Notes: generated from the sequence alone by a model not told the origin. 64,000 nucleotides of DNA from Imbricaverruca yamaguchii (GCA_034440575.1 JAOTOL010001324.1:547501-611500); one strand, 5' to 3'. Numbered from the stretch's first letter, positions 45,976-58,640 are shown. Made by a program: numbers and translations.

Positions 45976-48900
45976 ACAGTGACGTCGCCACGAAATTCTT
46001 TCTGGGCGGGCAAGGTCGAAAGTGGGCCCATTGCGTTAGGGCCTCTTATTGGTTTTTTAGGCTCTTAGTATGGTGTGGGAATGGAAAGCATAATTTCATA
46101 TTGATATCTTGTTTGTTCTTGGCATGGTGCATCATTTACTCAAAACGCAACACTGATAATCATTTTTTGCTGAAAACTTGGCCACCTCAGGGTATAAATA
46201 GCAATATGTGGATAAATATTTACGTGCAAAACAAACCAAAGTCTCAATGCTTTCTCGACCGGAAGATGCTTCTTGTTGGCCGCTAGATTGCAACGAGTTG
46301 GCGGCGCTGGTGCTAAGCGTGTCTTACAGGTATCTCTCATTGATCAACCAACTATTATGTCCACAAAATATATTCAATATAGCTAGATTCATCATCACTG
46401 TTATTTATTACCCCCAGCTTGGTGTCCTAAGCAAAGCGCGATTATTTATCATTCCAACGACGCTAATTTCGCGAAGGTGACAACGAAAAGAAGATTGCAT
46501 TGGTATTGTGATCGCCATCTTAGGAATTTTATATCTTTATGACATTTGGTGCTGGCTGCAAGGCACCTGTTACAAAAGCTAAATAACAAGCGAATCAATT
46601 CGTATCATGAGCAAGCATTAAACAACAATGCATAAATGACAATGCAACAATGCAACAATGGCACTTCATACAAAACCTTGAAATTCCACGCCACCCATGG
46701 TTATCGCTATACTGTACCGTTTTGCAAATGATGTTCAGAAGGTATGGAAGCTAGGAAGCTCTAATCATGCAGGCTATACTAACAGAAAAGATGTTTGTAG
46801 ACAGAAAATGTATTTAAATGCATCATTCCTCCCATTTCATGTGGGGCATGGGTTCTGTTTTATATGCTTGTGGGGTTTGATTTGTCCCCTCAATGTCGGC
46901 TTTGCCCCATGAGCATATGTTTCGGAAAATTATTGAGGGACCAGTACAATACATACATTTGCGTCAAGGGGAAGGAGGCAAACGGATTTGCAGGAGGTTC
47001 ACCGACGCCAAGTAATACAAATATTGGATTTCAACCACTATTTTGTCAAAGGAGACCTTTCGAGATTAAAGAATTAGTGATTAACTGAATTACCCAGTGG
47101 AGGGGCCTAATATACAAGAGTCGTTTATGATTCGCTAAATTTAAACTTTAACTCCCCCACCCAGTTCTAAAGTTTTCTCTTGGCATCCTTTGATAATTGT
47201 CACCTCACACTGCTAGAACTATACCTATGCTACAAAAACCGGATCGCTATCCGAAATTATCAAGCTGGTGCCCTCCAAAATATTGAGGGATTCCACCAAA
47301 AATAATTCCTGGTGAGGAAAATGGCTATGATGCACCGAACATATTACCGGATGCCTTCACAAATTGCGTACCGCATCGAAAAACATACCGGATCTGGAAA
47401 AACCGAGGCGGGATCGAGATTATGGCTTCGGTGCGACGCTCTTGGGTCCCAGTGCGACTTATCGCGCCCAAGCGCGTGGTTCCGGGGACCCACCACCAGT
47501 TTTCTGGGCTCAACGCGATGTTGGTGGATCTTTTCGAACTTTCCTAGAAGTCCGAATCCCGGCCTGATTTTTCGAGCCCCTGGCGCCACCTTTTTGTATC
47601 TTACCTCGATTTTTCTAGATCCGTTATGTTTTTCGATGTCGTACGAAATTTGTGAAGTCAACTGGTAATATGTTGGGTGCTCCAGAGCCATTTTCCTGAC
47701 CCGGACATTCATTTTGGAGAATCCATCTTTATTTTGAAGGGCTCCAGCTTGATTTTTCGTCGAATACCGATTCGAGTTGGTGGGACGCGTTGTACTTAGC
47801 TGTTTCGTCAATGCGATTTTCGGCTTCCTGTTGCAAGTTCTCTGGCCTCGGAGCGAGTTTTCCGGCGCCAACCGTATTTATTTAAAGACCCCTGCGCGAA
47901 TGCTGGTGGACTGACGCAAATTTTTGTGGCCCAAGCGAGACTTTCGGAGCCCCAGCACGATTCCCGAGAGCATATCCCTCTCAGGATGGAGGGGGAATTT
48001 GCCCCTTTGATATGCCAATGCGGCCACTAAAGGAGTATTTTTTGTCGTTGTCCTACAATGACATTCCGGTTAAGAATTGATTTTTGGAGCAGCAGCAGGA
48101 TTTGAGGCCCAGCGCGATCTTTTGGGCCTGCAGTGTGATTGTCCAGGGCTGCGACGGGACTATTTTTTAGGCCAATGTCGTCTATTGGGCCCGACGTCCT
48201 TTGCTTGGATCCTTAGCGCGAGGTTCAGCGGCCTCGATACTTTTTGTGGGTCCAATACGTTTTGGGGGCGTTTGGCGTCATTGTTGGGTCCTCAGGGTGA
48301 TTATCCATGTTTGGATTATTTTCGTTTCTCCAGCTTCATTTGTTTTGGTCGCAATGAGACTGTTGTGGAACGACCCGTCCTGCCTCTAGAGTGACTTTCA
48401 TAGTCCGGCCGTGAATTTTTGGTAACCTCAGGCTCAGCGTGGTTTTCAGGGGCTCAGCGTGGTTTTCAGGGGCCCCAGCTGGATCTTTTTGGGCCCATGT
48501 CATGCTAGTCAAGTACCTCGGCACGACTTCTACTATTTCTTTGGGGCTTCTTCTTGCAAATTATAGGCCTCATTTCCCGTCTTAAGGATCTCGTCTAATT
48601 TCCTGGAGTCTCTTTACCAGTTTTCAATTATTCCTTGTGTGTCCTATCCTCCTCCATATTCAATGGTCCTCCTCTCTCGTCTTTGAGGGCCTCCTCTTAC
48701 ATCCTGGGGCCTGTTTAGCATAGCATGGTGCTTGCTCTCATGCTCCAGGAACATTATCTGCCAAATTATGGGCCTCCTGCCCTGTCCCCTGTCTTGAGGG
48801 ATCTTCAATTTTGGAAACCTCACATCCTTCAATGCCTGCTGCCACTCCCATCTTAAGGGCCTCCTCTCATTAACTTGGAACTCTTTTCCTGGAACTCTAT

Positions 48901-49255
48901 TTCTCTTATAGTCCTTTTTTAAATTAGGAGCCTCCTCTCACGTCTTGGGGGTGTCCTGCTTTTGGTGTTGATTCGACCTGGGGGCCTCCTCCAAATCTCC
49001 GTTCTACGTCTCTTATAGGGACCTGATATTGTCCTGTTGTGGGAAACTCCTTTTCGTTCTGGGGGCCTCCTTTTCGTCCTGGGGTGCCTCCTTTTCATCC
49101 TGGGGACCTCCTTTTCGTCCTGGGTGCCTCCTTTTCGTCATGGGGACTCTTTTTCGTTCTGGGGTCTTCTCTTCGTCCCTGGAGCCTTGTTTTCGTCCCA
49201 GGGCATTCTCTTCGTTCTCGAACAATTTCCTCCTTTCTCTGTTATTAACCATTTC
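45976..49255 (+). mobile_element. Repeat family G, copy D
   Basis: It begins CAGTGACGTCGCCACGAAATTC right after the TA array. The first 1.4 kb matches copy A. From 47410 it matches copy B (32660 onwards), and it ends in 21-bp units (49050-49200, GGGGGCCTCCTTTTCGTCCTGG). The satellite part is far shorter than in copies B/C. It contains an internal inverted repeat (47312-47405 against 47596-47702). No right terminus was found; an inverted family F fragment (CACCGTCTCGGGTGGGGGGA) follows at 49286-49375. Confidence 0.75.
47312..47702. repeat. Inverted repeat inside family G
   Basis: GATGCACCGAACATATTACC...TTCACAAATT.CGTAC..CATCGAAAAACATACCGGATCTGGAAAAACCGAGG (47328-47408) is mirrored, inverted, by 47596-47690. 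The arms are about 95 bp around a centre of about 190 bp. The same segment is inverted between copy A (28160-28250) and copy B (32880-32950). Confidence 0.75.
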
Positions 49256-49379
49256 CATTAAGTATTTGCGATCAGATCCTCATACACCGTCTCGGGTGGG
49301 GGGATGGGGGCTTCTTATATGCCCACTCTAATTTCCAAACTAGGCGTTGCATGGAAACGAAATTAATGGCGTCATCTTG

Positions 49380-50290
49380 TAGCTTGTGGTTTGGGTCAGT
49401 ATCAAGTAAAGCATGTCATGTTTATTTATGGATCTGTTTTATAACATTTATATATTAAAGGTCTTCGGATTTGATTTTTGCGGCCTGTTGCCATACTCGG
49501 ATTAAAATATTTGATGATGTAGATAGGAGGAAATGGTTCAAGTTTCGCTTCTCACAAAGCATGTTCAACTTTTGGAGAAAAGTTTATATCTTGCCTAAGG
49601 CATCCAGTTCACCGACGGTAAGCTAACGTGTGATCTGACAGCCGACAGCATGGGCGACTAATTATGTCATCAACTGCAACATATAATGTGAGTTAACTTG
49701 CAACTAACTATGGTTTGTTTGTATGTGAATCTAAAGGGACATCCGTGCAACTACAAATCCGTTGGAACTGCGTCTTTTGGGCCGACCGTTGAAATGTTGG
49801 GATTGTAGATAATTACCAAAAATGATAGAAGAAAATAGCTTGCACGACGCGAAGAAACATGTCACAAAACGTTTCGAGGTACGCTTTGATCTTGCCCTAG
49901 GCGCCTGGATCAAATGTCACACTGGGTCAAAATAGTAATGTCTTGACCTTCCACAGCATTAGTCGTGTATGATGCCATGTTGTATAGCACATGGTATAGG
50001 TCAGCTTGAAACCAAATATGGCGAAATGTGTCCATTGGACAGATTTTGGGAAGTTCGTGTCATTGACAAAGTGTTGACAAATTGTTTTTCCCTGACCTTT
50101 GCCACATTGGGATTCAAAATATTCAATAATGGAAATAAAAGGAAAGAGTGGTCGCGGCGCGAAAGAGCATGCCACCATGACCTTGGTCTGTCGTATGATC
50201 TGTGCATTTGGTACCGCTCTATAAGAAGATGTTTCAGAACGTGTGTAGCGCTTTCGGGATCAGTTTGAAGCAACTAGTTTGCTGTTCTAT
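49380..50290. repeat. Degenerate threefold repeat of about 300 bp
   Basis: Blocks at about 49492, 49795 and 50108 share GGATT(..)A.ATATT...AATG.(A)GATA.AAGGAAA.(T)GG and a following CG.G.CGCGAA..CATG. CTTGCCTAAGGCATCCAGTT (49591) and CTTGCCCTAGGCGCCTGGAT (49891) are a second matching pair. Similarity is low, so this is tentative. Confidence 0.35.
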
Positions 50291-51190
50291 CAACTAGTTT
50301 GCTGACTCTCTTATGCCCTTACGTTTTACTCGCTCATCGGTATGATTATGTACATACAATCAAAGCTTGGTTTTTGGTGCCACACCATGCCTAAATAATA
50401 CCTGGGTGATAGGTTTTTTTCTTCTCTCGTGTGTTATAACCCATGCATAACTTCACAATGACGACGGTTTACTATTTTCAGACGATACCTCGAAGCAAAC
50501 CATCTGGCAATGGGGGATTCCACATGCTACACTATTTGATGGTGTTCACGAGAACAATATACCGATGTTCCCCACAACTAAATATTCGGTTGTTGCTGGA
50601 GATGTGGTGCTGGTGACCGCTGACGAGGAAATCAACCTTCTATTCTGTCATGCTACTGTGTCATCTATTGTATCAGAATATTACTCATTCCTTGCTGAAC
50701 CTGCAATTCACTGCGAAGTTCAACGCGTTTTTGTACTACGTGCAACCGTGCAACGTATGCATCAACGATCATGTGTCGGTGCCCCAGAAAGTGCTAAAGT
50801 TCATGCAGTAAAGGACTAAAGGGTTTGTGATGCACCGTATTGCATAGTCGGCCGGATTGAAAGAAATCATCGTGATGAGTTTTGTTGCTTTAACTATTTT
50901 TTATATCGGCTGACTTGGATATTCGCTTCAATAAATTACTTCCACCGAAGTCGCTGGTTTCACTGCGGAATGTTTCGACGGAGTGAAGCTTCATCCGATA
51001 TGCACCATATTGGGGGATAAAAACAGGTACATGATGACGATGTAGAACAGTAGTCTACCTGCAGTCTGTATCATACCAGGAGTCAAAGTCTGCACTGGTC
51101 TGTACCAGGTTCGCAGTCTGAACTACAACACTAACGAAGCCTAAAGCTAAATTGGTATATAACTAGTTGTTTATAAATTGTGAACCGTCA
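50291..51190. other. Unassigned sequence
   Basis: An open frame at 50565-50819 has no recognised domain. CAGTCTG(T/A)AT/CAGTCTGAAC and GTCTGCACTGGTCTGTACCA at 51060-51120 are locally repetitive. Confidence 0.35.
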
Positions 51191-51204
51191 CACACACACA
51201 CGCA

Positions 51205-51539
<335 letters not shown>

Positions 51540-51705
51540 CGTATTCCTTTGCATTGCTATTTGTATACAAATGCATTAAAAGGTTATATCGCCTGTAAGC
51601 ATCCTGTTCGCTATAATATTGAAAATCGGTATCGGAAGCTACCATGCAGCAAAAAGTCATCCGTCCACATAAACACAGCAAGCCACCAAGACCTGTACGT
51701 CACTA

Positions 51706-52046
51706 TCAAGGAGACCAAATTGGATTCAAGCACCCAAGGGGTGCTAAATGTGCTTGCACCATAGCCGAACCATACCCCAGAGGTGCTGGTTTTTGGGGTG
51801 AGGAAAATCTAGAACCCTGGAGGTGCTAAATCGCAAGCACCCCATGGGTACTCATTTCAAGCACACTGTTACTAAATATAGCCCAATGAAAAGGTGCTAA
51901 CTATAAGCACCATGCTTATATTTAGCACCTGAAATTTTTCAATGTGATGCCAACTCCCGAAAGGTGCTTAATTCAAGCAGGCCTGTGGTGCTGGAATTTG
52001 ACATCTGAAGTAGCACCCAAGGGGTGCTAATCATTTTTTACAGTGT
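51706..52046 (+). mobile_element. MITE-like element (family T), copy 1
   Basis: It matches 53107-53455 nearly throughout: CAAGGAGACCAAATTGG, AAGCACCCAAG.GGTGCTAAATG, TGCTGGTTTTTGG, AAATCGCAAGCACCCCATG and the end GGTGCTAATCATTTTTTACAGTGTA. GGTGCTAA and its complement TTAGCACC recur through the unit. Non-coding. Confidence 0.85.
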
Positions 52047-52069
52047 ATGCTAAAGCCCTGTACTCAAAC

Positions 52070-52705
52070 TCCTATTCAGATATTATTTAGTTCACAACCT
52101 GAAAAGTAAACATTTGCACAGAAAATAAGTGGTCCTATCATCTTAAGTCACCCTCATAAACATTTAGTAAAGAAATCCCCCAAAATCAACAACATATTTA
52201 AAGCAAATTTCCCATAATTTCTGGGCAGCACAATTCACCGCCCAAAACCAGTCTTAGAAATGCATTTTTAGACCTACAAAATAAGCTGCAACTGACATTG
52301 CCCACTATGCTTTTTAGTGTCTATAGCTGAATAATGATTCGACAAAATAATAATAAAGTTTGGTTGTGCAAGAGCAATACCATATATACCTTGCTAAGCC
52401 TGTCAGGTATTATATGTTGACAAGCTCAGGTATGTTGGCTATTGTAGCTTGAGGGTGCATCAACTGCGTAAGCCATAGAGCGCCCGTAATTTCATGGGTG
52501 TATGCAGCGAGGTTGGCAAGACGCTGACATAATTAGACTGATACCATGTGGAAATACATTTGGTATGAAGACACACCCACCTTGTATAGACTATGACTGG
52601 CTTGTGACTGAATTCATGGGTTCTCGTGATCCCAGAGATACTTCTCTTTTTACTGAAATCTTGCTGCACGTCTGCACCGATCCGCGCACCATCGTATCCC
52701 AAACC
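52070..52705 (-). mobile_element. Repeat family E, copy 3 (inverted)
   Basis: The reverse complement of 52070-52410 matches 24293-24620 and 39510-39840, and that of 52440-52705 matches 39192-39470. The junction with a GATACGATGGTGCGCGGATC end at about 52705 corresponds to 39197 in copy 2, so this may be a true end of family E. Confidence 0.8.
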
Positions 52706-52979
52706 AAAATGGTCGAAAGCTCGCAGTTGTTTCGTTAAGCAGCGCTAAGGTGCTAATGTTCCCGCCATTTTCCACGCTGCTTATTTTAACTAACCAGGTG
52801 CTGAAGGTGAGCAACCATAGAGCACTCAAACTCCCGCCAAAAAAATACGAACTTTAATAATGCTAGATACAAGTAGTTGAATTATTCTGGACTGCTTGAC
52901 ATAACACCCATGGCTGCTAGAATTAAGCTTTCTCATTCTTGCAGTCTAGCATCTGGAGGGTAGAATTAGCCCCTTTCAG

Positions 52980-53455
52980 CCGAATAGTACATATGGTGCT
53001 TGTTATTGCTTGAATGGTGCTTGTTACCAGCATCCTTAGCGAGGAGCGTTGTTGGAAGCAGCCATTTAGCATGCAATTAGCAGCAAAAGTGCTAATAATT
53101 TTTACAGTGTATCAAGGAGACCAAATTGGGTTCAAGCACCCAAGTGGTGCTAAATGTCCTAGCACCGTAGGCGAACCGTACCCAGGGAGTGCTGGTTTTT
53201 GGCGTGAGAAAAAGCTAGAACCCTGGGAGTGCTAAATCGCAAGCACCCCATGAGCACTCATTTCAAGCACCATGCTACTAAATATAGCCCAATGAAGAGG
53301 TGCTAGTTATAAACAACATTCTGATATTTAGCACCTGAAATTTTGCGATGTGATGCCAACTCCAAAACGATGCTTAATTCAAGCAGCTCTGTGGTGCTGA
53401 AATTTGACGTCTGAAATAGCACCCAAGGGGTGCTAATCATTTTTTACAGTGTAGG
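52980..53455 (+). mobile_element. MITE-like element (family T), copy 2 plus a partial copy
   Basis: 53107-53455 is the second full copy. Immediately before it a partial unit ends GTGCTAATAATTTTTACAGTGTA at 53087-53109. Both ends read as if the same terminus TACACTGTAAAAA were used repeatedly. Confidence 0.8.
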
Positions 53456-54555
53456 GACTCCTCATTCGCTCTCCCTGGCCACCTCATCACCACAGCCTCT
53501 CCTCGTTTGTTCTAATTGGCCACCTCATTACCGCAGCCTCTCCTCGTTCACCTACACTGATCACATCGCCACCACGGCCAGCATCAGCCACCGACATTGG
53601 CCACCTATCACCGCAGCCTTTCCTCAGCAGATCATGGCAGTCACTTCATTAGTCGCTCGTGATTCATTCACATTAGTCACAAGTGAGTTAAATTCAATCG
53701 TGGTGGTGGACCACCTCAGATTAAGATGCCTTGGTGCTGACGTAAGCGATTTGGTGATTTAAAGAGACATGCGATGCCACAGCCGTTCGAATCATCTCAT
53801 TGGCTTCCTCTCATGGCGTGCAATATTTACTTAATTTCAAATGTAGCATTGCTATTATGGCCTCATTTCCACATAAGCGAACCTATCACCCAATATAACT
53901 CGACCATATCGAAACAAAAATTCACATCCAATGGAGTTCAACTACATTGATGGCATGCACCTTACAGGGAAGGTGATATCCATGCTACGTCAATGCAATG
54001 CGATATCTCCCAGACTGATTAGGTATGGTGATGGCAGGAAATATCGTACTTCAAATTGATGAAATCCTTCGTGTGTTTGTATTCTCCGAGCAGTGGCCGT
54101 TGTGGATTCTGTCTCCTCTTCTACAAACATTCTGCATTCGCAAGCACACTTCCCTATTGCAGGCTAGTCCACTCGCCGAGCATTCGCGACACCAATTCTG
54201 GTACAGGAGATGGCATGGGAAGTATTGCAACAACAACAATAACAGCATATTGTAACAATAATATCAGTAACTCAAGCGTCAGAAGGTTCTCAGTGGACAC
54301 CATTTCGCATAATGCACAGGTGATACGTTTTACATATTCAATATATGGCATAAATTGGAACATCGACTTTATGTATAGTCTCACCCAGTGACATGAGGAA
54401 AGTTTAAACGTTAGGAAGGGGATCAACAAGAGTCATTTTGAAGTAGATTCTTTCCATATGATTATTATTAGATAAATGCTCAGCTCGTCTTTAAGCTTGG
54501 GGAGCCGCTGCTCTCTCTGCCCCTCGAGTCCCCCCTCTGTTTCCAGCGCCCTTGC
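53456..54555. other. Unassigned sequence
   Basis: GCCACCTCAT(C/T)ACC(A/G)CAGCCTCTCCTCGTT occurs twice (53477-53508 and 53518-53548) with a further weak copy at 53599, a small 41-bp repeat. No gene was recognised. Confidence 0.4.
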
Positions 54556-54561
54556 TTTTAC

Positions 54562-54660
54562 CCAGTGGCGCCGCCAAGCGTTTCCTAAGGAGGGCGACGA
54601 CAAATGTAATAAATTAGATTTTGGTGTCAGCGCACTTCGCGCCGAAAATTAGGGTTTACG
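54562..54660. mobile_element. Short dispersed repeat beginning CAGTGGCG, second copy
   Basis: It is the partner of 13290-13405, with CAGTGGCGCCGCCAAG and GCGCACTTCGCGCCGAAAATT. It stands 800 bp downstream of the bHLH stop codon. Confidence 0.5.
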
Positions 54661-55440
54661 TGGCAAGGACCCAAACACGTCTTCTTTGGTCTAGTATACC
54701 TTGGCTCCTAAACTAAGGGGAAGGGATTCGGGTCCTGCTTGGCTGCGCCTCTGCAGTTTCGCCTATATCTGGCGGTGATTACTGGTGTGAGCTGGATATT
54801 GGGATCTACACAAAAAGCACGAGAAGCAGTTCAGCGACGCAATGCAGCATGAGAAGCAATTCAGTGCTGCCATGCTACACGAAAGGCAGTTCAACGTTGC
54901 AATGACGCACCGTTCTTCATATGTCTAAATTGCATTATTATTTAAGCAGCATTCTTGACGCTTTTTATATCGCTGTGTAATTCTGAATTCCACCTCCGAC
55001 CTCCGGCGGCGTATACGATCAGGCAATATCAATATCCTCGTCATCAAATGGTTAAAAGTCATAGATGTGGTTATATATAGACGACATGGTTCCGCGGTGG
55101 ACATTCTCATTAGCAACTGAGGTAATTAACGAACGATTAATAAAGCTTAGATACCCTTTTCAGTAAAACATGAATTTTAGGACTTTTGTGGAGCCAAACC
55201 AGAAATCCATCGGCAATTCCTCGGTGCTCTTTTCTGGGGCGGGCTGGAGGGGGCGGGGGACACTGGTTGACTAAACGTAGGAAAATGGGCAATTTCCCAA
55301 ATTCTCACTCTCGCCGGATTGGACGTCTGGTGAAATACGATCAGTAGACGATAGTTAATCTGCCAAATCTAACTCCGGGTGTACCGAAGTCACCAATAGG
55401 AACGCACGCCAAGACATGCGCGGTTGCTAATCCATACGGT

Positions 55441-55905
55441 TCAGAGGTGCCGATGACAGCTCTGCTCGGAGCCATCTTCGCTCGCCTCTGTGACTTCCTG
55501 TTTCACCCTGGGCGCCAACTGCGCCGGCCGTCCCAGCTGCCGGTCCTGCCACTCAATCACCGAACTGAGCAGCCGAATGTAGCGGATCGAGAGACGAAGG
55601 ATCTCGTTCTTTGAGAGCTTCTTGTCGGGCGGGTGCGCTGGCACGAGGCGGCGCAGCTCCTCGAAAGCACCGCTCACGTTCTGCTGGCGCCATCTCTCGC
55701 GGGAGTTGGTAAACAGTTTTCTGATGACTCGCCGCACGCCGGATGGCGGCGCTGCGTACGCGGCGTGAATCAGCGGCGGGGGCTCGCTGAGGTCGAGCGT
55801 CGGCGAGGCGCAGGGCGAGGCGCACTCGGACGAGCTCAGCTCGCTCTCCGTGTCCGAACTGGCAGGTGGCGCAGACTGGGGTGACCCGTCGTCCACAGCC
55901 AGCAT
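55441..55905 (-). CDS. HLH3B: TAL1/SCL-LYL1-class bHLH transcription factor (HLH3B type), terminal coding exon
   Basis: This 154-aa frame begins [11 protein letters not shown] directly after an acceptor (CGTCAG/GATG at 55907-55908) and ends at a stop at 55441. Residues 61-118 form the bHLH: basic region [16 protein letters not shown] with the E70-x-x-R73 pair that contacts E-box DNA, helix 1 ([11 protein letters not shown]), loop [10 protein letters not shown], and helix 2 [20 protein letters not shown]. The [11 protein letters not shown]...[14 protein letters not shown] signature is specific to the TAL1/TAL2/LYL1 class, which dimerises with E-proteins (Daughterless/E2A) in the nucleus and acts in blood and neural development in animals. 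The N-terminus is Ser/Asp/Glu-rich and a VKQE sumoylation-like site is at 134-137. The frame is open nine codons further upstream, but the acceptor makes ATG 55905 the better start. The coding part is intact and CpG-rich. Confidence 0.9.
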   Translation of the reverse strand: MLAVDDGSPQSAPPASSDTESELSSSECASPCASPTLDLSEPPPLIHAAYAAPPSGVRRVIRKLFTNSRERWRQQNVSGAFEELRRLVPAHPPDKKLSKNEILRLSIRYIRLLSSVIEWQDRQLGRPAQLAPRVKQEVTEASEDGSEQSCHRHL

Positions 55906-55908
55906 CCT
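55906..55908 (-). other. Splice acceptor before the bHLH coding exon
   Basis: On the minus strand the sequence reads ATGTATCGTCAG/GATGCTG. The AG occupies 55907-55908 and one base precedes the ATG. A 5' exon on the right is therefore expected. The pyrimidine tract is weak. Confidence 0.5.
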
Positions 55909-56175
55909 GACGATACATTGAATATGCATCAAACCTTGTGTTTGTTGAGGTCGCCCGGACGGGCAACAATCTATCCGACATCATATAGATTTCATTCCGG
56001 ATGCGTCAAACATTTTCAGTTATTTGGTCGGTGATTACGATTTGTGCGCTATTGTTTTTAATGAGGCACATGCTTCACAAAAATGCGATATGACATTCGA
56101 TCAGCTAATGCTGCATTGATATTGTAGAGAGAGCCAGTGCTGAGAATCGTGCTTTTACAGTGTTGCATAGTTACA

Positions 56176-56325
<150 letters not shown>

Positions 56326-57065
56326 ATTGCGTTTTTAATTTCAGACTTCTTACGACTGACCACAATTTGTGCGTTGGAGGCGTATTGGACAACCACTGCG
56401 CCTTCGGCGAACAGGCTGAGATCATTAGCGAAGACGCAGTAGAGGAGAGGTCCGAGAGATGATCCTTGAAAAACGCCGATGCCGTTGGGCAACGGGGAAG
56501 ATTTATGAACAACACCCAGACTGTCAGTGAGGCTGACACTATTGGGTGTGGTTCTGAAGATAAACCGAAAACCAGGATGTATCGATGCTGCGGAGACTCA
56601 AAGTTTTGAGTGGTCTATCACATACAAAATTTGTTCATATCCAGCAGGCAGAGAAGGGACACCTCTCCAAGGTCACATGCAGATAGGATTTGGTCAGATA
56701 TGGATGTCAGGGCGGTTTTCGTAATGTGGGGAGAACGTAAGCCGTGTTGATTTGGAGATAGGAGGTGGTTTTCGGACAAATAATTATAGAGTTGCTGGTG
56801 GACGGCACGCCCTACAACCTTCGCAATGACTGGGACGATGGAGATAGGACGGAAGTCGGAAGGGCTAGAGGGATCACCGAATTTGAAGATGGAATGAACG
56901 AGTGAGTGCTTCCAAGAATCAGGAACAACGGATTGAGTAATGCTGGAATTGACCAAATGAAGAAGCGCCGCAAATATCGAGTCGAAGCATACCCAGAACA
57001 TGTGGATGTTGATGCCGTCCTCGTGCAGGCCGACGAGCAATTCATCCCAAAGACGACGGCTTGCA
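56326..57065 (-). mobile_element. Decayed Jockey-type LINE, reverse transcriptase
   Basis: The minus strand reads LLVGLHEDGINIHMFWVCFD, SSITQSVVPDSWKHSLVH, FKFGDPSSPSDFRPISIVPV, LSENHLLSPNQHGLRSPH and LLCLLDMNKFCM. After a frameshift come [11 protein letters not shown] and [20 protein letters not shown]. The catalytic box reads [13 protein letters not shown] where YADDTQ is usual, so the aspartate pair is lost. There is a frameshift near 56620, and (TA)n replaces the downstream part. The copy is dead. The endonuclease half is absent. Confidence 0.85.
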
Positions 57066-57146
57066 GCTCAGAGCTCAGATAGCGACGACGGCACGAGGGT
57101 AAACACACAGGCGGGAAACGGCAGGGAATATTTTGCGTCGCTCTCG

Positions 57147-57148
<2 letters not shown>

Positions 57149-57213
<65 letters not shown>

Positions 57214-57240
57214 TGTGTGTGTGTGTGTGTGGGTGTGTGT
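57149..57240. repeat. TA then TG microsatellite
   Basis: (TA)n of about 58 bp is followed by (TG)n with TGGG. A second short TA run lies at 57262-57292. Confidence 0.95.
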
Positions 57241-57260
57241 GTGTTTGTGAATGTTTTATT

Positions 57261-57291
<31 letters not shown>

Positions 57292-57299
57292 GCATGATA

Positions 57300-58640
57300 A
57301 ATCTTTGCCGCGAATATAGCATAGCGCACGGACAGTTAAGCTGGTGCATGTGTAGAATGTGACTGCCGCTCCGAACGTGGGAAATAAAAATTCATCGAAC
57401 GTCCTGTAAATTCTATTTTCGCCCGGAATGGTTCTAAACGCGGCACAGATATAAAGCCACATATGGTTCCAGCAGTGACGTCAACCATTCAACTCATTGG
57501 GAGGCGGGGTGGAGGGAATTGCACGAGAAAGAAAAAATAGTTAAAGAGCTCGCCCGCCTCCTCATTATGAGGAAGGCTTTCCTTGAACTAGTAGGCAACA
57601 ACTGTGCGTCCGGTCCGGACTTGGCGCTTGTTCAGGCTTATAACGTTGCAACTTCTCTTAGAATGACACAACAAACTCTTAGAATGGGGCGTCGTTCTTA
57701 ATAGCGCCTTTGGTCTATCTGCTGTTTCCCCCATAACACTTGACATAGGCGAGTAGTAAAGAAGTTTTAAAAGGATTTGGGATGCTTTTTCCTGCTATTG
57801 TTTGGGGGACTGAAAATAATTACAAGTCCCACTCACACGGTCCAATTTTAAATTTCGGGATAAATTACAAGCAAATATCAGAGGCCTCCAGGTAACACGA
57901 AAAGATCCTGACCCATGGCATAGGCTTGGGATAGTTCTTCCTACCATCCTAACCACCTTGCAAACATTTGTGGAAAATCTTTGACGGTTACTTGCCATGG
58001 ACAAAATCATTTCCAAGTTTGAAAGATTTGAAAGACATTCGTTATAGCGCAGATTTATCATACTCTGGCGGCTTTTCATCTACCTTGACGATATAAACTC
58101 GTTGGGGGATGCCATTAAACCAAAAATATACCGTTGACCACAAAATAGCGAGATCAAGGTGTAAACCATTGAACTATGATCGAAATTCCGTGACTGAGTG
58201 TGATATTACCCGATATAACTCCGCATAGCCCTACGATCTACCGTAATCTCTATAACGGCCGTGGTTCACATAGCCTGGATGATATTTGGCGTGGCCTGGT
58301 AACATACTATATCCGTTTTGACGAAGCAACTATTCTGCTAACTGTTCTACCAAGGGGCCACTAACCTGCATTGTCACTTCCAAGTTTGGCCTAGCTTTGC
58401 CCAGAATGAGCTAGCCTGGGGTATTTGTGGTAAACAAACTTCAATACGCTTTGATTCCAGCAGGTATAAAGTCAAAGAAGGCAACACATTTAGATAATTA
58501 GATGTACTTTGAGGCAGATGTGCTAATTAGCATCTTTATACAACAACGGGTCAATATGACCTCAGCAAGAATGAGGTCACCAGGTTCTTCAGACATGATG
58601 CATGGATTACTCCACAGGGTCCTGACTTCTCAAGACCTCT
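57300..58640. other. Unassigned sequence
   Basis: An open frame at 57519-57701 (helical, Lys/Glu-rich start) has no recognised domain. The rest shows nothing defined. Confidence 0.35.
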
